The position numbers and the translations under genes were made by a program. From contig NZ_AP024745.1 in the NCBI RefSeq assembly GCF_019704555.1, forward strand, positions 7,138,501 to 7,202,500: a stretch of 64,000 bases of DNA. Direction: 5' to 3'. Below the pieces are notes generated by a model. That model worked only from the letters and a program-made list of their open reading frames with translations. It was not told the origin of the DNA and did no database searches. This DNA is from Actinoplanes sp. L3-i22. GTDB lineage: Bacteria; Actinomycetota; Actinomycetes; Mycobacteriales; Micromonosporaceae. This document shows, one piece after another, positions 8,050 to 16,213 of this stretch (the stretch's first letter is position 1; each line of letters starts with the position of its first letter).

Positions 8050-10089
8050 ATGGCACTGCGCAGGCGAACCCTCCTTCAAGGCGCCACCGCGGCCTCGGCG
8101 ATCGGCGTGCTGGGCCTGGCCGGGTGCAGCGACGACAATGACTCGTCCCCGAGCGCTCCCGCCGGGTCCGGCACCGGGTCGCTGGCGTTCAGCGCGGCGA
8201 CCTGGAGTTACGACGCGACGAACGACGTCTATTACCAGATCGGCCGGTATTACGTCACCAAGCCGGCCGCGACCGATTACGAATCACTCAGCGTCTTCGT
8301 GCCGGGAAAATTCTTCACCGGGACGAAGAACAGTGACGGCACGTACACGGTGAAGGTAAATTCCACCGGGACGGTCGGTGATTTCACCGCGGCGACCGCG
8401 CCGATCGTGCTGCCGGTCAACACGCCGGGCTACGCCGCGCAGAAGCCGCTGACCGAGTACAGCTTCGACACCGTCTCGGAGTACATGGCGGCCGGCTACG
8501 TCTACGTGCACCCGGGCCTGCGCGGCAAGGACAGCAACGGCGACGGCTACGCCGGCAACGCGCCGTGGGGGGTCACCGACCTGAAGGCCGCGGTGCGCTA
8601 CGTGCGCTACAACGCCGCCACGATCCCGGGCAGCCGGGACCGGATCGTGGTGTTCGGGATGAGCGGTGGTGGGGCGCAGTCGGCGGTGATGGGGTCGTCC
8701 GGGGACAGCGAGCTGTACACGCCGTATCTCGAGAGCCTCGGTGCCGCCATGACGGACGCGAGCGGCGCGACGATCAGTGACGCGGTGGCCGGGGCGATGT
8801 GCTGGTGCCCGATCACCAGCCTGGACTACGCGAACGCGTCCTACGAGTGGAACCTCGGGCAGTTCTCGACGGCCGACACCCGGGCGGACGGGACCTGGAC
8901 GAAGAGTTACTCGACCGAGTTGGCGAAAGCTTTCGCCGCGCACCAGAACAAGCTCGGCCTGAAGGATTCCGCTGGCAAGACGTTGTCGCTGGAGAAGAGT
9001 TCCGACGGCGTGTATCTGGCCGGCAGTTACTACGACTACCTGGTCAAGGTGATCAACGAGTCGCTGAACAACTTCCTGAAGGACACGAAGTTCCCGTACA
9101 CGCCGTCGAACTCGTTCATGGCGGGGATGACGCCGGGCGGCGGCGGGGCTCCGGGCGGCGGGGCTCCGGGCGGCGCGGGGATGCCGAGTGGCGCCGCGCC
9201 CGGTGGTGCCGTCCCTGGTGGCGCGGGGCTGCCGAGCGGTGCGGCGGGTGGCGCGGTCCCTGGCGGTGCGGGGCTGCCGAGCGGGGCGGCGGGTGGCGCG
9301 GTTCCTGGCGGCGCGGGGCTGCCGAGCGGGGCGGCGGGTGGCGCGGTTCCTGGCGGCGCGGGGCTGCCGAGCGGTGCGGTGCCCGGTGGCGCCGGGATGC
9401 CGAGCGGGGCGGCGGGTGGCGGGATGCCCGGTGGCAACGGGCAGCAGACCGACACGACCACCTACAAGACGGTCGCGGAGTACTTCAAGCACCTGAACAG
9501 CACCGGCCAGTGGGCCACCTACGACGCGGCCACCAACACCGCGAAGGTGACCAGCCTGGCAGGTTTCGCCAAGAGCCAGAAAGTTCCTTCCAAGGCGGTC
9601 GGCGCGTTCGACGGCCCGGATCGCACCGTCGGCGAGAACGTCGTCTTCGGCAGCGGCACCGCCGGGCTGCACTTCTCCCCGGTCGCCGAGCAGGTCACCG
9701 CCGCCAACGAGGCCGCCTTCGCGAAGCTCTCCGGCTGGAAGGAAGATTTCGCCTCGTCGGCCTACACGACCGATTTCGCCAAGACCGACACCGTGGGTCA
9801 GGCGATGGCGGCCCGGGTCAACGCGTACACCCCGCTCTACTACCTGAACGCCGCCTACGCCGGTTACCAGAAGAGCACGGTCGCCAAGCACTGGCGGATC
9901 CGCACCGGCATCATGCAGGGCGACACCGCCAACACGACCGAGGTCAACCTGGCGCTCGCGCTGCAGAACTACGGCGTCGGCGACGTCGACTTCGCCACCG
10001 TCTGGGGGCTGGGCCACACCATGGCCGAGCGCACCGGCGAGGCGACGACCAACTTCATCGCCTGGGTAAAAAGCACCGTCGCAAAATAA
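8050..10089 (+). CDS. Secreted tannase-like alpha/beta-hydrolase (lipoprotein) with Gly-Ala-Pro repeat insert
   Basis: A 679-residue exported esterase. The N-terminus combines a Tat-like RRRTLLQG with a lipobox LAGC at about residue 25. The nucleophile elbow GMSGGGAQ lies near residue 203, and the C-terminal part keeps a plausible acid (GIMQGDTANTTE) and histidine (WGLGHTMAER), the arrangement seen in subtype B tannases, which hydrolyse galloyl esters. The true substrate is not proven. Between the halves (about residues 360-465) is a repetitive Gly/Ala/Pro/Ser insert that should be flexible and surface-exposed. The frame extends upstream, but the signal peptide fixes the start. It is apparently monocistronic, with a strong terminator after it. 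Confidence 0.8.
   Translation: MALRRRTLLQGATAASAIGVLGLAGCSDDNDSSPSAPAGSGTGSLAFSAATWSYDATNDVYYQIGRYYVTKPAATDYESLSVFVPGKFFTGTKNSDGTYTVKVNSTGTVGDFTAATAPIVLPVNTPGYAAQKPLTEYSFDTVSEYMAAGYVYVHPGLRGKDSNGDGYAGNAPWGVTDLKAAVRYVRYNAATIPGSRDRIVVFGMSGGGAQSAVMGSSGDSELYTPYLESLGAAMTDASGATISDAVAGAMCWCPITSLDYANASYEWNLGQFSTADTRADGTWTKSYSTELAKAFAAHQNKLGLKDSAGKTLSLEKSSDGVYLAGSYYDYLVKVINESLNNFLKDTKFPYTPSNSFMAGMTPGGGGAPGGGAPGGAGMPSGAAPGGAVPGGAGLPSGAAGGAVPGGAGLPSGAAGGAVPGGAGLPSGAAGGAVPGGAGLPSGAVPGGAGMPSGAAGGGMPGGNGQQTDTTTYKTVAEYFKHLNSTGQWATYDAATNTAKVTSLAGFAKSQKVPSKAVGAFDGPDRTVGENVVFGSGTAGLHFSPVAEQVTAANEAAFAKLSGWKEDFASSAYTTDFAKTDTVGQAMAARVNAYTPLYYLNAAYAGYQKSTVAKHWRIRTGIMQGDTANTTEVNLALALQNYGVGDVDFATVWGLGHTMAERTGEATTNFIAWVKSTVAK
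9124..9450 (+). repeat. In-frame 45-bp tandem repeat in the tannase-like gene
   Basis: Four to five diverged copies of a 45-bp unit encode GGAGLPSGAAGGAVP, flanked by shorter GGGAPGGGAPGG-like variants. The unit is a multiple of three, and the copies differ mostly at third positions. Confidence 0.9.
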
Positions 10090-10104
10090 AACCAACACCA
10101 TTGC

Positions 10105-10139
10105 CGGGTACGGCGTGGGCGGTGCCCACGCCGTACCCG
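10105..10139. terminator. Bidirectional terminator between convergent genes
   Basis: A perfect 16-bp stem (10105-10120 with 10124-10139) closed by a GGT loop lies between the tannase-like gene and the convergent SPW gene. TTTTT follows on the plus strand within 10 bases. Confidence 0.85.
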
Positions 10140-10149
10140 CAAAAGGTTT

Positions 10150-10623
10150 TTACCGATAGCCTCGCTGGCTTCGCCGGGCCCGGGCCTTCTCGATCTCCCG
10201 GATCCAGCTCTCCGACGCCCGCTGGGCGCTGCTGGTCCACCAGCCGGCCGCGCCGAGCGCGATCACGACCGCGCCGGTCACCAGGTCGTTCCAGGTCACC
10301 GCGGGTACGTGGGAGTAGCCGCGGACGAACGGCGACATCATCACCCAGGCGCCGATGACCGCGGCCACCAGGCTCAGCCGGGTGGTCCCGGCCGGGTGCA
10401 CGGCGCGCAGGTAGCCGAGGGCCACCAAGGTCAGGCCGGCGAGGACGTCGCTCCAGGCGGCGTAGGTCGCCACCGCCACGTGATGGTCGAAGACCAGGGG
10501 TGCGACGGTCAGCCAGACCGCGGCCACCACGAGCAGTTCGCTGGGGGTGTGGCTCATCTCGGCCACCGCCCGCCGCCCGTCGCGGATCGGGTGCCAGTGT
10601 CGTAGAGGTGGACTGAGGTGCAT
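10150..10623 (-). CDS. SPW-repeat membrane protein
   Basis: A 157-residue integral membrane protein with four hydrophobic segments arranged as two repeats. Each is an amphipathic loop plus helix pair: WLTVAPLVFDHHVAVATYAAWSDVLAGLTLVALG and WVMMSPFVRGYSHVPAVTWNDLVTGAVVIALG. This is the SPW family architecture, here with the SPW triplet degenerated to APL/SPF. The cellular role of the family is unknown. The start is the ATG of MHLSPPLRHW; the open frame further upstream only reads through the 39-bp repeat array and is not protein-like. Confidence 0.75.
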   Translation of the reverse strand: MHLSPPLRHWHPIRDGRRAVAEMSHTPSELLVVAAVWLTVAPLVFDHHVAVATYAAWSDVLAGLTLVALGYLRAVHPAGTTRLSLVAAVIGAWVMMSPFVRGYSHVPAVTWNDLVTGAVVIALGAAGWWTSSAQRASESWIREIEKARARRSQRGYR

Positions 10624-10769
10624 GGCTCTCCCCGTTGCGATGCGGCCGCCGGACTCTGACGAGAGCTTCCCACGCGACGGCGCCCGTTCGGCGCGATTCC
10701 GCCACGCCGGTCGGCGACCCGCTTGGTCGCGGCCCTCTTTCGGCCCGGCCCGGATCCCGGCGCTTTGTC

Positions 10770-11055
10770 GCGGCCTTTCATCGCCCTCTGTCGTCGCGGC
10801 CCTGCCTTCCGTGGCGCGGATCGCGGCCCATCGTCGCGACCCGGCGTTCCGTGGCGCGGAACGCGGCCTGTCGTCGCCGCCCGGCGTTCGTGGCACGGAT
10901 CGCGGCCTGTCGTCGCCGCCCGGCGTTCGTGGCACGGAACGCGGCCTGTCGTCGCCGCCCGGCGTTCGTGGCACGGAACGCGGCCTGTCGTCGCCGCCCG
11001 GCGTTCGTGGCGCGGATCGCAGCCTGTCGTCGCCGCCCGCATCGCGGCCTTTCGT
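10770..11055. repeat. 39-bp intergenic tandem repeat array
   Basis: About seven head-to-tail copies of a 39-bp unit (beginning CGCGGCCTGTCGTCGCCGCC), the central four almost identical and the outer ones diverged. As 39 is a multiple of three, all six frames stay open, which produces false open frames. The array fills most of the 512-bp gap between two divergent genes; nothing else is recognisable there. Confidence 0.9.
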
Positions 11056-11135
11056 GGTGACTCGGAGCGCGGCTGGGTGGTGGGCTCGCCGCGCCCTCTG
11101 CCCGAGCCGGCGCGGGCGGAACTAGGCTCTGGGGA

Positions 11136-11924
11136 ATGACGACCCTTGCCGGCCGCACGATCGCGGCCCTGCGCAGTGAGCACGACACCCTCGCTGGCAC
11201 GGTCCCCTCGCTCACCACCGATCAACTCACCGGGCCGTCCGCCGCCTCCGAGTGGACCGTCGCCGACGTCCTCTCGCACCTGGGCAGCGGCGCCGAGATC
11301 ACCCTCGGCGGTCTCCGCGCGGCGCTGGGCGAGACCGAGAAGCCCGGGCCCGGCTTCAACCAGGGCATCTGGGACCGGTGGAACGCGCTCAGCCCGCAGG
11401 ACCAGGCGGCCGGCTGGCTGGCCTCCGACGAGGCGCTGGTCGCCGCCCTGGAGTCCATTCCGGAGGACCGTCACGAGGACCTCAAGGTCGACATCGGGTT
11501 CCTGCCCGAGCCGCTGTCGCTCGCGTCGTTCGCGGCGATGCGGCTGAGCGAGGTCGTGCTGCACAACTGGGACGTCCGGGCCGGCGTCGACCCGGCGGCG
11601 GCGCTGTCCGACGAGTCCGCTCAGCTGCTCGCCGAGCACCTGAGCGCCGGGATCAGCTTCCTGCTCGGCTTCATCGGCAAGCCGGCGGCGGAGCGCGAGT
11701 CCGCGGTCGTCGAGGTCGCCAAGACGCCGTATCGGATCGTCCTCGACGACCAGGCCCGCCTCACGACCGAGGACGTTCCGGCGACCGCGACGTTCGACGG
11801 GCCGCTGGAGGCCGTGATCCGGCTCATCTACGGGCGCCTGGCGCCGCAGTACACCCCGGCTGGCACCGACACGACCGGCAACATCTCGCTCGACGAGCTG
11901 CGCACCACCTTCCCCGGCTTCTGA
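11136..11924 (+). CDS. Maleylpyruvate-isomerase family mycothiol-dependent enzyme
   Basis: A 262-residue DinB/MDMPI-fold protein. The helical N-terminal bundle contains SHLGSG (His near residue 48) and LSEVVLHNWDVRAG (Glu and His near residues 141-146), the three positions that bind the divalent metal in mycothiol-dependent maleylpyruvate isomerase. The C-terminal MDMPI_C-like strand region runs from about residue 180. Family members conjugate or isomerise electrophiles using mycothiol, the actinobacterial thiol. There is no aromatic ring-cleavage gene nearby, so the substrate is unknown. A strong terminator follows it. Confidence 0.8.
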   Translation: MTTLAGRTIAALRSEHDTLAGTVPSLTTDQLTGPSAASEWTVADVLSHLGSGAEITLGGLRAALGETEKPGPGFNQGIWDRWNALSPQDQAAGWLASDEALVAALESIPEDRHEDLKVDIGFLPEPLSLASFAAMRLSEVVLHNWDVRAGVDPAAALSDESAQLLAEHLSAGISFLLGFIGKPAAERESAVVEVAKTPYRIVLDDQARLTTEDVPATATFDGPLEAVIRLIYGRLAPQYTPAGTDTTGNISLDELRTTFPGF

Positions 11925-11932
11925 CCGGTCGG

Positions 11933-11960
11933 CGTCAGGCGGGACCGTTCCCGCCTGACG
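11933..11960 (+). terminator. Terminator hairpin
   Basis: A perfect 12-bp stem (CGTCAGGCGGGA, 11933-11944, with 11949-11960) and a 4-nt loop directly downstream of the MDMPI-family gene. There is no T-tract. Confidence 0.75.
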
Positions 11961-12002
11961 CGGCCGGCGCGGGCGACGGAGGACAGCGGCGCGATGCTCG
12001 GC

Positions 12003-12099
12003 TCACGAGGTCACCACGACGGCACCGGGCGGCGCGGCGCGGCGCGGCTCGGCTCGGCTCGGCTCGGCTCGGCTCGGCTCACAAGGTCACCACGACGGC
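12003..12099. repeat. Duplicated 3' end of the GH79 gene plus (GGCTC)7
   Basis: The 21-bp segment 12079-12099 (stop codon and last codons of the GH79 gene) recurs at 12003-12023 with one mismatch. Seven copies of GGCTC (12046-12080) lie between the copies, and the last of them overlaps the stop codon by two bases. Confidence 0.8.
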
Positions 12100-13650
12100 G
12101 CTGGCCGGGCCTACGGTCAGGGTGAGCGTGCCGGTGGTGACGTGGGCCGGGGACGGGGTCGGGTGGAAGCGGCCGGCCGCGTCGACGGTTGCGCCCTGGA
12201 TTGCGGTGGGCTCCTGGTCGAGGGCGGGGCCGGTCATCGCCAGGACCGAGGCGGGGCGGTTCCGGCCGCCGACGGTCAGGGTGACGTCGACCGGGGCGGT
12301 GCTGTCCTTGTGGATCAGGGCGATGCGGGTGTGTCCGTCGTCGCCCCTCACCGCGTACGCCGAAATGTTCTTGTCGGTGTTGATCTTGATGGGCAGGAAG
12401 CGGCCCGGGCCCATCTGGCGGGCCATCCAGATGCCGTAGTAGATCGGCATCACCTTGTACTGCTGGGCCAGTTCGTAGGCTTTGCTCGAGGCGCAGATCG
12501 GGGTGTAGCGCTGGAACTTGCCGTTCCAGATCGGGTCGTTGCAGACGCCGAGGCCGCCGTGGATGTTGACGCCGGACATACCGGCCTGGGCCATCGACAG
12601 TCCGTAATCGATCACCCAGAGCGCGGAGGCGTATTTGTTGCTGACGCCGTCCACGCCGCCGCTGTACGCCGAGTTCGCCTCGTCCACCCGCATCGGCAGG
12701 CCGTTGGCGGTGGCCGCGGCCAGGTTGCCGGCGACCGCGTTGAGCTGCGACGTGATCTGGGCGGGGGCGAGCATCCGGTCGATGGTGAGGTCCGGGCCGG
12801 ACGCGTACTGGTGGACGGTCAGCATGCTCATCCGGTCGTGCTCGTCGGCGGCGAGCGACGACGCCCACGACGACGAGGTGCCGGCGGTGTCCGGGCCGGC
12901 GATGCGGTCGCGGGCGGTGCCGTCGTGGGCGACGACGTCCGCGCAGGCTGACCAGTCCGCGTGGTACTGCGGGTACGCGTAGCCGGGCGGGCGCAGCGCC
13001 TTGCCCTCCCACTGGTCCGGCTCGTTGCCGCACTCGACCGCGAGCAGGCGTTTTCCGAGGATCCGGTCCATCGCGCGGACCTGGTCGGCGGCGAGCGCCG
13101 GATCCCAGCGGCCGACGTTGACGCCGACCTCGGCCTTCCAGCCGGTGGTGTCGAGCAGGCCGCGCAGGCGCTGGAGGTCGTTCGGGGTGACGACGTCCTC
13201 GACCCAGGTGGGCTTGGGGTCCGGGGGTGACTGGCCGGCCGGTACCCAGAGGGTGTCGCGGTCCAGGGTGTTGCCGCCGATCCGCAGGTTGCTGGGACCG
13301 AGCGTGCGCATCAGCTGGGCCATGTTGCCCCGGGCCGGGTCGAGGTTGCCGATGCCGAGCTCACGCATCTCGAACGACAGGCCGACGGCGTCGGCGGCCA
13401 GGCGCCCGGCGGGATGCGTGGCGTCGATGGTCACGACGGCGGTGCCGGCGGCGAGCGAAGTGCCACTGCCGGTGGCGGCGGTGCTGGCGGCGGCGAGCGC
13501 GGTGCCACTGCCGGTGGCGGTGGTGGTGGTGGTGGTGGCGGCGGAAGGGGAACCCGGAGCGGACGAGGCGGTGGGGGTGGAGGCGTGGACGGGGGAGGCG
13601 GCGAGGACGGTGAAGCCGACGGCGGCGAGGGCCGCTGCTTTGCGGAACAC
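12079..13650 (-). CDS. Secreted GH79-family glycosidase (beta-glucuronidase/heparanase-like)
   Basis: A 523-residue exported enzyme. A signal peptide (FRKAAALAAVGFTVLAASPVHA) precedes a Thr/Ala/Ser/Gly linker, and then a (beta/alpha)8 domain. The domain has LRIGGNTLDRDTLW, the acid/base in VECGNEPDQW (Glu near residue 210), the probable nucleophile in MRVDEANSAYSGG (Glu near residue 324) and a C-terminal beta domain, all as in GH79. The family acts mainly on glucuronides. It starts with GTG, with GGAG 7 bases upstream overlapping the previous gene's stop. It is the last gene of the uronate import operon, so it probably generates the sugar that the operon imports. Confidence 0.85.
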   Translation of the reverse strand: MFRKAAALAAVGFTVLAASPVHASTPTASSAPGSPSAATTTTTTATGSGTALAAASTAATGSGTSLAAGTAVVTIDATHPAGRLAADAVGLSFEMRELGIGNLDPARGNMAQLMRTLGPSNLRIGGNTLDRDTLWVPAGQSPPDPKPTWVEDVVTPNDLQRLRGLLDTTGWKAEVGVNVGRWDPALAADQVRAMDRILGKRLLAVECGNEPDQWEGKALRPPGYAYPQYHADWSACADVVAHDGTARDRIAGPDTAGTSSSWASSLAADEHDRMSMLTVHQYASGPDLTIDRMLAPAQITSQLNAVAGNLAAATANGLPMRVDEANSAYSGGVDGVSNKYASALWVIDYGLSMAQAGMSGVNIHGGLGVCNDPIWNGKFQRYTPICASSKAYELAQQYKVMPIYYGIWMARQMGPGRFLPIKINTDKNISAYAVRGDDGHTRIALIHKDSTAPVDVTLTVGGRNRPASVLAMTGPALDQEPTAIQGATVDAAGRFHPTPSPAHVTTGTLTLTVGPASAVVVTL

Positions 13651-13661
13651 GGTGGACTCCG

Positions 13662-14822
13662 TCAGTCGAGGGCGGTGAAAAGTTCCTGACGCCAGGCGGG
13701 AGCGAGGCCCAGGTGGTACAGGCTCAGCCGGGTCGCGCCCGCGGCCCGCAGGGCCTGGACGTGCGGGCGGACCTCGTCGGGTGCCATGGGGTGCAGCAGG
13801 GTGACGTAGGCGTCGACGGGTTTGCCGTGCTGGGCCGCGGCGCGCACCAGATCCGCCGAGCCCGGTGGCCAGCACGGCACGAGCAGCGTGTCGACGCCGG
13901 AGGTCGCGGCGGCCGCGGCCGGGGTCAGGCCGGGCGAGGGGCCGGTCGCCCACGGGTCCGGGTGGGCATGCAGCGTGACCGGCAGCCCGGCGGTCCCGGC
14001 GAGAACCTGCGCGCGCAGCAGGTCGGTGTGCCGGTGCCGGATCTCCAGCACCGTCGACAACACCTCGTCGGACGGGTTCCCGGCACGCAGCGCGGCGACG
14101 ACGGCGGACGGGTCGAGGCCGGCGTCCGTCCACGCGCGGCGGCAGGCGGTGCAGCAGCAGATCGACAGCAGGCGGGCGGTCTCCGCGGAGAAGGCGCCGT
14201 CGGTCTTCTCGTGGTGGCCGAGATGGCTGACGCCCAGTTGACCGCACGCTTCCAGGGAGACTCCGTCGAGGTCCAGGTCCAGGACGGCTTCCGCGGCGAG
14301 GGTGGCCGCGTGGTCGCGGACCTCCTGGTGGGCGGGGCACAGTGCGTACGGATAGATCTCGCCGAAGGAATTTTCCACCGCGACGTCGGGCCTCAGCGTC
14401 CCGAGCCGGGTGTTGTGCGTCAGCACGATCCACGCGCTGACCTCGCGCCCGGCCCGCTTGAGCAGCCGGGCCGCGTCGCCGAACGCGTCCGGCGAGGACA
14501 CCCAGGTGGGTGGGAGGGGCCGCAAGTTCTGGCCCTTCCACGCCGCCTCGCGGACCGGGCGGTAGAGCGCCGCCCAGCGCGCGTCGACGATCCGGTGCGC
14601 GGGGTGCATCGGCGTCGCGGCCCGGGTCGAGTGGTAGGCGGCCGCGAGGGTGACGCGCTGCGGTGCCCGGTCGAGGAACCCTGGATCGCCGAGCACATCC
14701 CAGGGATACGCGTGGCCGCTCGCCGCAGGAAAGAAACCACCGCTCGCCGTAGGAAAGAAACCACCAGCCGCCGTGGGAAAGAAACCACCGGCCGCCGTGG
14801 GAAAAGAACCACCGCTCACCAT
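13662..14822 (-). CDS. Uncharacterised operonic protein, probably a TIM-barrel enzyme
   Basis: A 386-residue protein, not recognised with certainty. After an N-terminal repeat of 8 residues (four copies of GGFFPTAA-like units) it has alternating strands and helices such as VSAWIVLTHNT, LDLDGVSLEACGQLGVSH, TLHAHPDPW and VDAYVTLLHPMAP. That order, with D-G-V-x-L-E and a CCCTACRRAW cluster, suggests a (beta/alpha)8 barrel resembling uncharacterised glycoside-hydrolase-like proteins. There is no signal peptide, so it acts in the cytoplasm. Its ATG-GTG start overlaps the dehydratase stop, and it sits between glucarate dehydratase and GH79 in one operon. It may process an imported glycoside or lactone; this is inference only. 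Confidence 0.6.
   Translation of the reverse strand: MVSGGSFPTAAGGFFPTAAGGFFPTASGGFFPAASGHAYPWDVLGDPGFLDRAPQRVTLAAAYHSTRAATPMHPAHRIVDARWAALYRPVREAAWKGQNLRPLPPTWVSSPDAFGDAARLLKRAGREVSAWIVLTHNTRLGTLRPDVAVENSFGEIYPYALCPAHQEVRDHAATLAAEAVLDLDLDGVSLEACGQLGVSHLGHHEKTDGAFSAETARLLSICCCTACRRAWTDAGLDPSAVVAALRAGNPSDEVLSTVLEIRHRHTDLLRAQVLAGTAGLPVTLHAHPDPWATGPSPGLTPAAAAATSGVDTLLVPCWPPGSADLVRAAAQHGKPVDAYVTLLHPMAPDEVRPHVQALRAAGATRLSLYHLGLAPAWRQELFTALD
14721..14816 (-). repeat. Four tandem 24-bp units at a stop/start junction
   Basis: Four consecutive 24-bp copies (starts at 14721, 14745, 14769 and 14793) encode eight-residue units SGGSFPTA/AGGFFPTA immediately after the start of the uncharacterised gene. 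The array ends exactly at the upstream gene's stop codon. Confidence 0.9.
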
Positions 14823-16213
14823 CGGGGGCGCCGTTTTACGTAGTCCGGCTCGAACTGCTGCCGGTACTTGGTGTCGTCGCGTTCGGTGATGCCGCACCGC
14901 AGGTAATTTTCGTGCAGCCTCGCGAGTGCGTCCTCGTCGAGGGTCACGCCCAGCCCCGGCCGGTCGGGCACGGTCACCGCTCCCCCGGTGATCGGCAGCG
15001 GGTCCGCCACTACGTCCACCCCGGACTGCCATGGCGTGTGGGTGTCGACGGCGTATGTCAGCAACGGGGTCGACGCCGCCAGATGGACCATCGCGGCCAG
15101 GCTGATGCCGAGATGGCTGTTGGAATGCATGGATACGCCGATGCCCCAGGTGCGGCAGATCGCGGCGAGCTCGGCGCAGGCCCGCAGCCCGCCCCAGTAG
15201 TGATGGTCGGCGAGCACGACCTGGACCGAGTTCCGCCGGATCGCCTCGGGCAGGTCGGCGAAGGCGACCACGCACATGTTGGTGGCGAGCGGCATCGGCG
15301 CGAGCGCGGCGACCGTCGCCATGCCGGACAGCCCGCCGGTCGGGTCCTCCAGGTATTCGAGCAGGCCGGCGGTCTCCTCGGCGACCTTGATCGACGTCTC
15401 CGGGGTCCATGCGGCGTTCGGGTCGAGGCGCAGCGGCAGGCCGGGGAACGCGTCGCGGAGTGCCCGGATCGCCGCGATCTCCTCGTCTGGCGGGAACACG
15501 CCGCCCTTGAGCTTGATCGACTCGAAGCCGTACCGGTCGATCATGGTGCGGGCCTGAGCGACGATCCCGGCCGGGTCGAGCGCCGGTCCCCACGCGTCCG
15601 GCTCGGTGGCTGATCCCCACGCGCCCGGCTCGGAGGCTGATTCCCACGCGCCCGGCTCGGAGGCTGATTCCCACGCGCCCGGCTCGGAGGCCGGGCCCCG
15701 AGCGACGTCCGGGTCAGGGACCGGGCCTCGGGCGGCCGGGGCGGCGCTGGGATGGCCGGCCCACTTGTAGAACAGGTAGGCCGAAAACGGCACCCGGTCG
15801 CGGACCTTGCCGCCGAGCAGGTCGTACACCGGGCGCCCGATCGCTTGTCCCTGCAGGTCGAGCAGGGCGACCTCGAACGGCGAGACCACCCGGGCCAGGG
15901 TCTTGGCGGCGGTGGAGTCACCCGTGAGACCGTGCCGATCCGGAGCGTCGACGACTCCGAGAATCAAGCTGATTTTCCGGACAAGTCCCGCTAAATCGAA
16001 AATGTCCAGACGAGGCAACGCCGCCGCGGCTTGCGCCAACAACGCCAGGTGCGGCGCGTCGCCGTAGGTTTCTCCCAGCCCGACCGTCCCGTCGGTGGAA
16101 ATTACCTGCACGATCGCGCGCAACGCCCACGGCTGGTGCACGCCGGCGGAATTCAACAACGGCGGGTCGGGGAACGCGACCGGGGTGACGGTCACCGAAC
16201 GTACAAAAGTCAT
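14816..16213 (-). CDS. gudD: Glucarate dehydratase-like enolase-superfamily enzyme
   Basis: A 465-residue member of the mandelate racemase/enolase superfamily. Signatures follow glucarate dehydratase: the KxK base pair in IKLKGGV, metal ligands in LRLDPNAAW and LEYLEDPTGG, LATNMCVV, LADHHYWGG, and the catalytic histidine in SMHSNSHLGISLA. The reaction is glucarate to 5-keto-4-deoxyglucarate plus water. A stretch of four 9-residue repeats (ASEPGAWES-like, about residues 173-208) is inserted between the N-terminal capping domain and the KxK strand and is not part of the family core. The start overlaps the permease stop (ATGA), with AGGAG upstream. Confidence 0.85.
   Translation of the reverse strand: MTFVRSVTVTPVAFPDPPLLNSAGVHQPWALRAIVQVISTDGTVGLGETYGDAPHLALLAQAAAALPRLDIFDLAGLVRKISLILGVVDAPDRHGLTGDSTAAKTLARVVSPFEVALLDLQGQAIGRPVYDLLGGKVRDRVPFSAYLFYKWAGHPSAAPAARGPVPDPDVARGPASEPGAWESASEPGAWESASEPGAWGSATEPDAWGPALDPAGIVAQARTMIDRYGFESIKLKGGVFPPDEEIAAIRALRDAFPGLPLRLDPNAAWTPETSIKVAEETAGLLEYLEDPTGGLSGMATVAALAPMPLATNMCVVAFADLPEAIRRNSVQVVLADHHYWGGLRACAELAAICRTWGIGVSMHSNSHLGISLAAMVHLAASTPLLTYAVDTHTPWQSGVDVVADPLPITGGAVTVPDRPGLGVTLDEDALARLHENYLRCGITERDDTKYRQQFEPDYVKRRPRW
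15589..15696 (-). repeat. Four 27-bp repeats inserted in the glucarate dehydratase gene
   Basis: Four in-frame copies of a 27-bp unit (starts 15589, 15616, 15643, 15670). The two inner copies are identical and the outer ones are diverged. They encode acidic/aromatic nonapeptides of the form SEPGAWESA. Confidence 0.9.

Noticed and set aside
8284..10101. 605-codon frame antisense to the tannase-like gene
   Set aside because: Shadow of a GC-rich coding repeat; no family features.
10770..11055. Possible CRISPR array
   Set aside because: The 39-bp units follow each other without unique spacers, and there are no cas genes nearby. It is a minisatellite.
10150..11218. Long Arg/Gly/Asp-rich open frames over the 39-bp repeats (both strands)
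   Set aside because: The unit length is a multiple of three and very GC-rich, so all frames stay open. None shows a protein-like non-repetitive part except the SPW gene.
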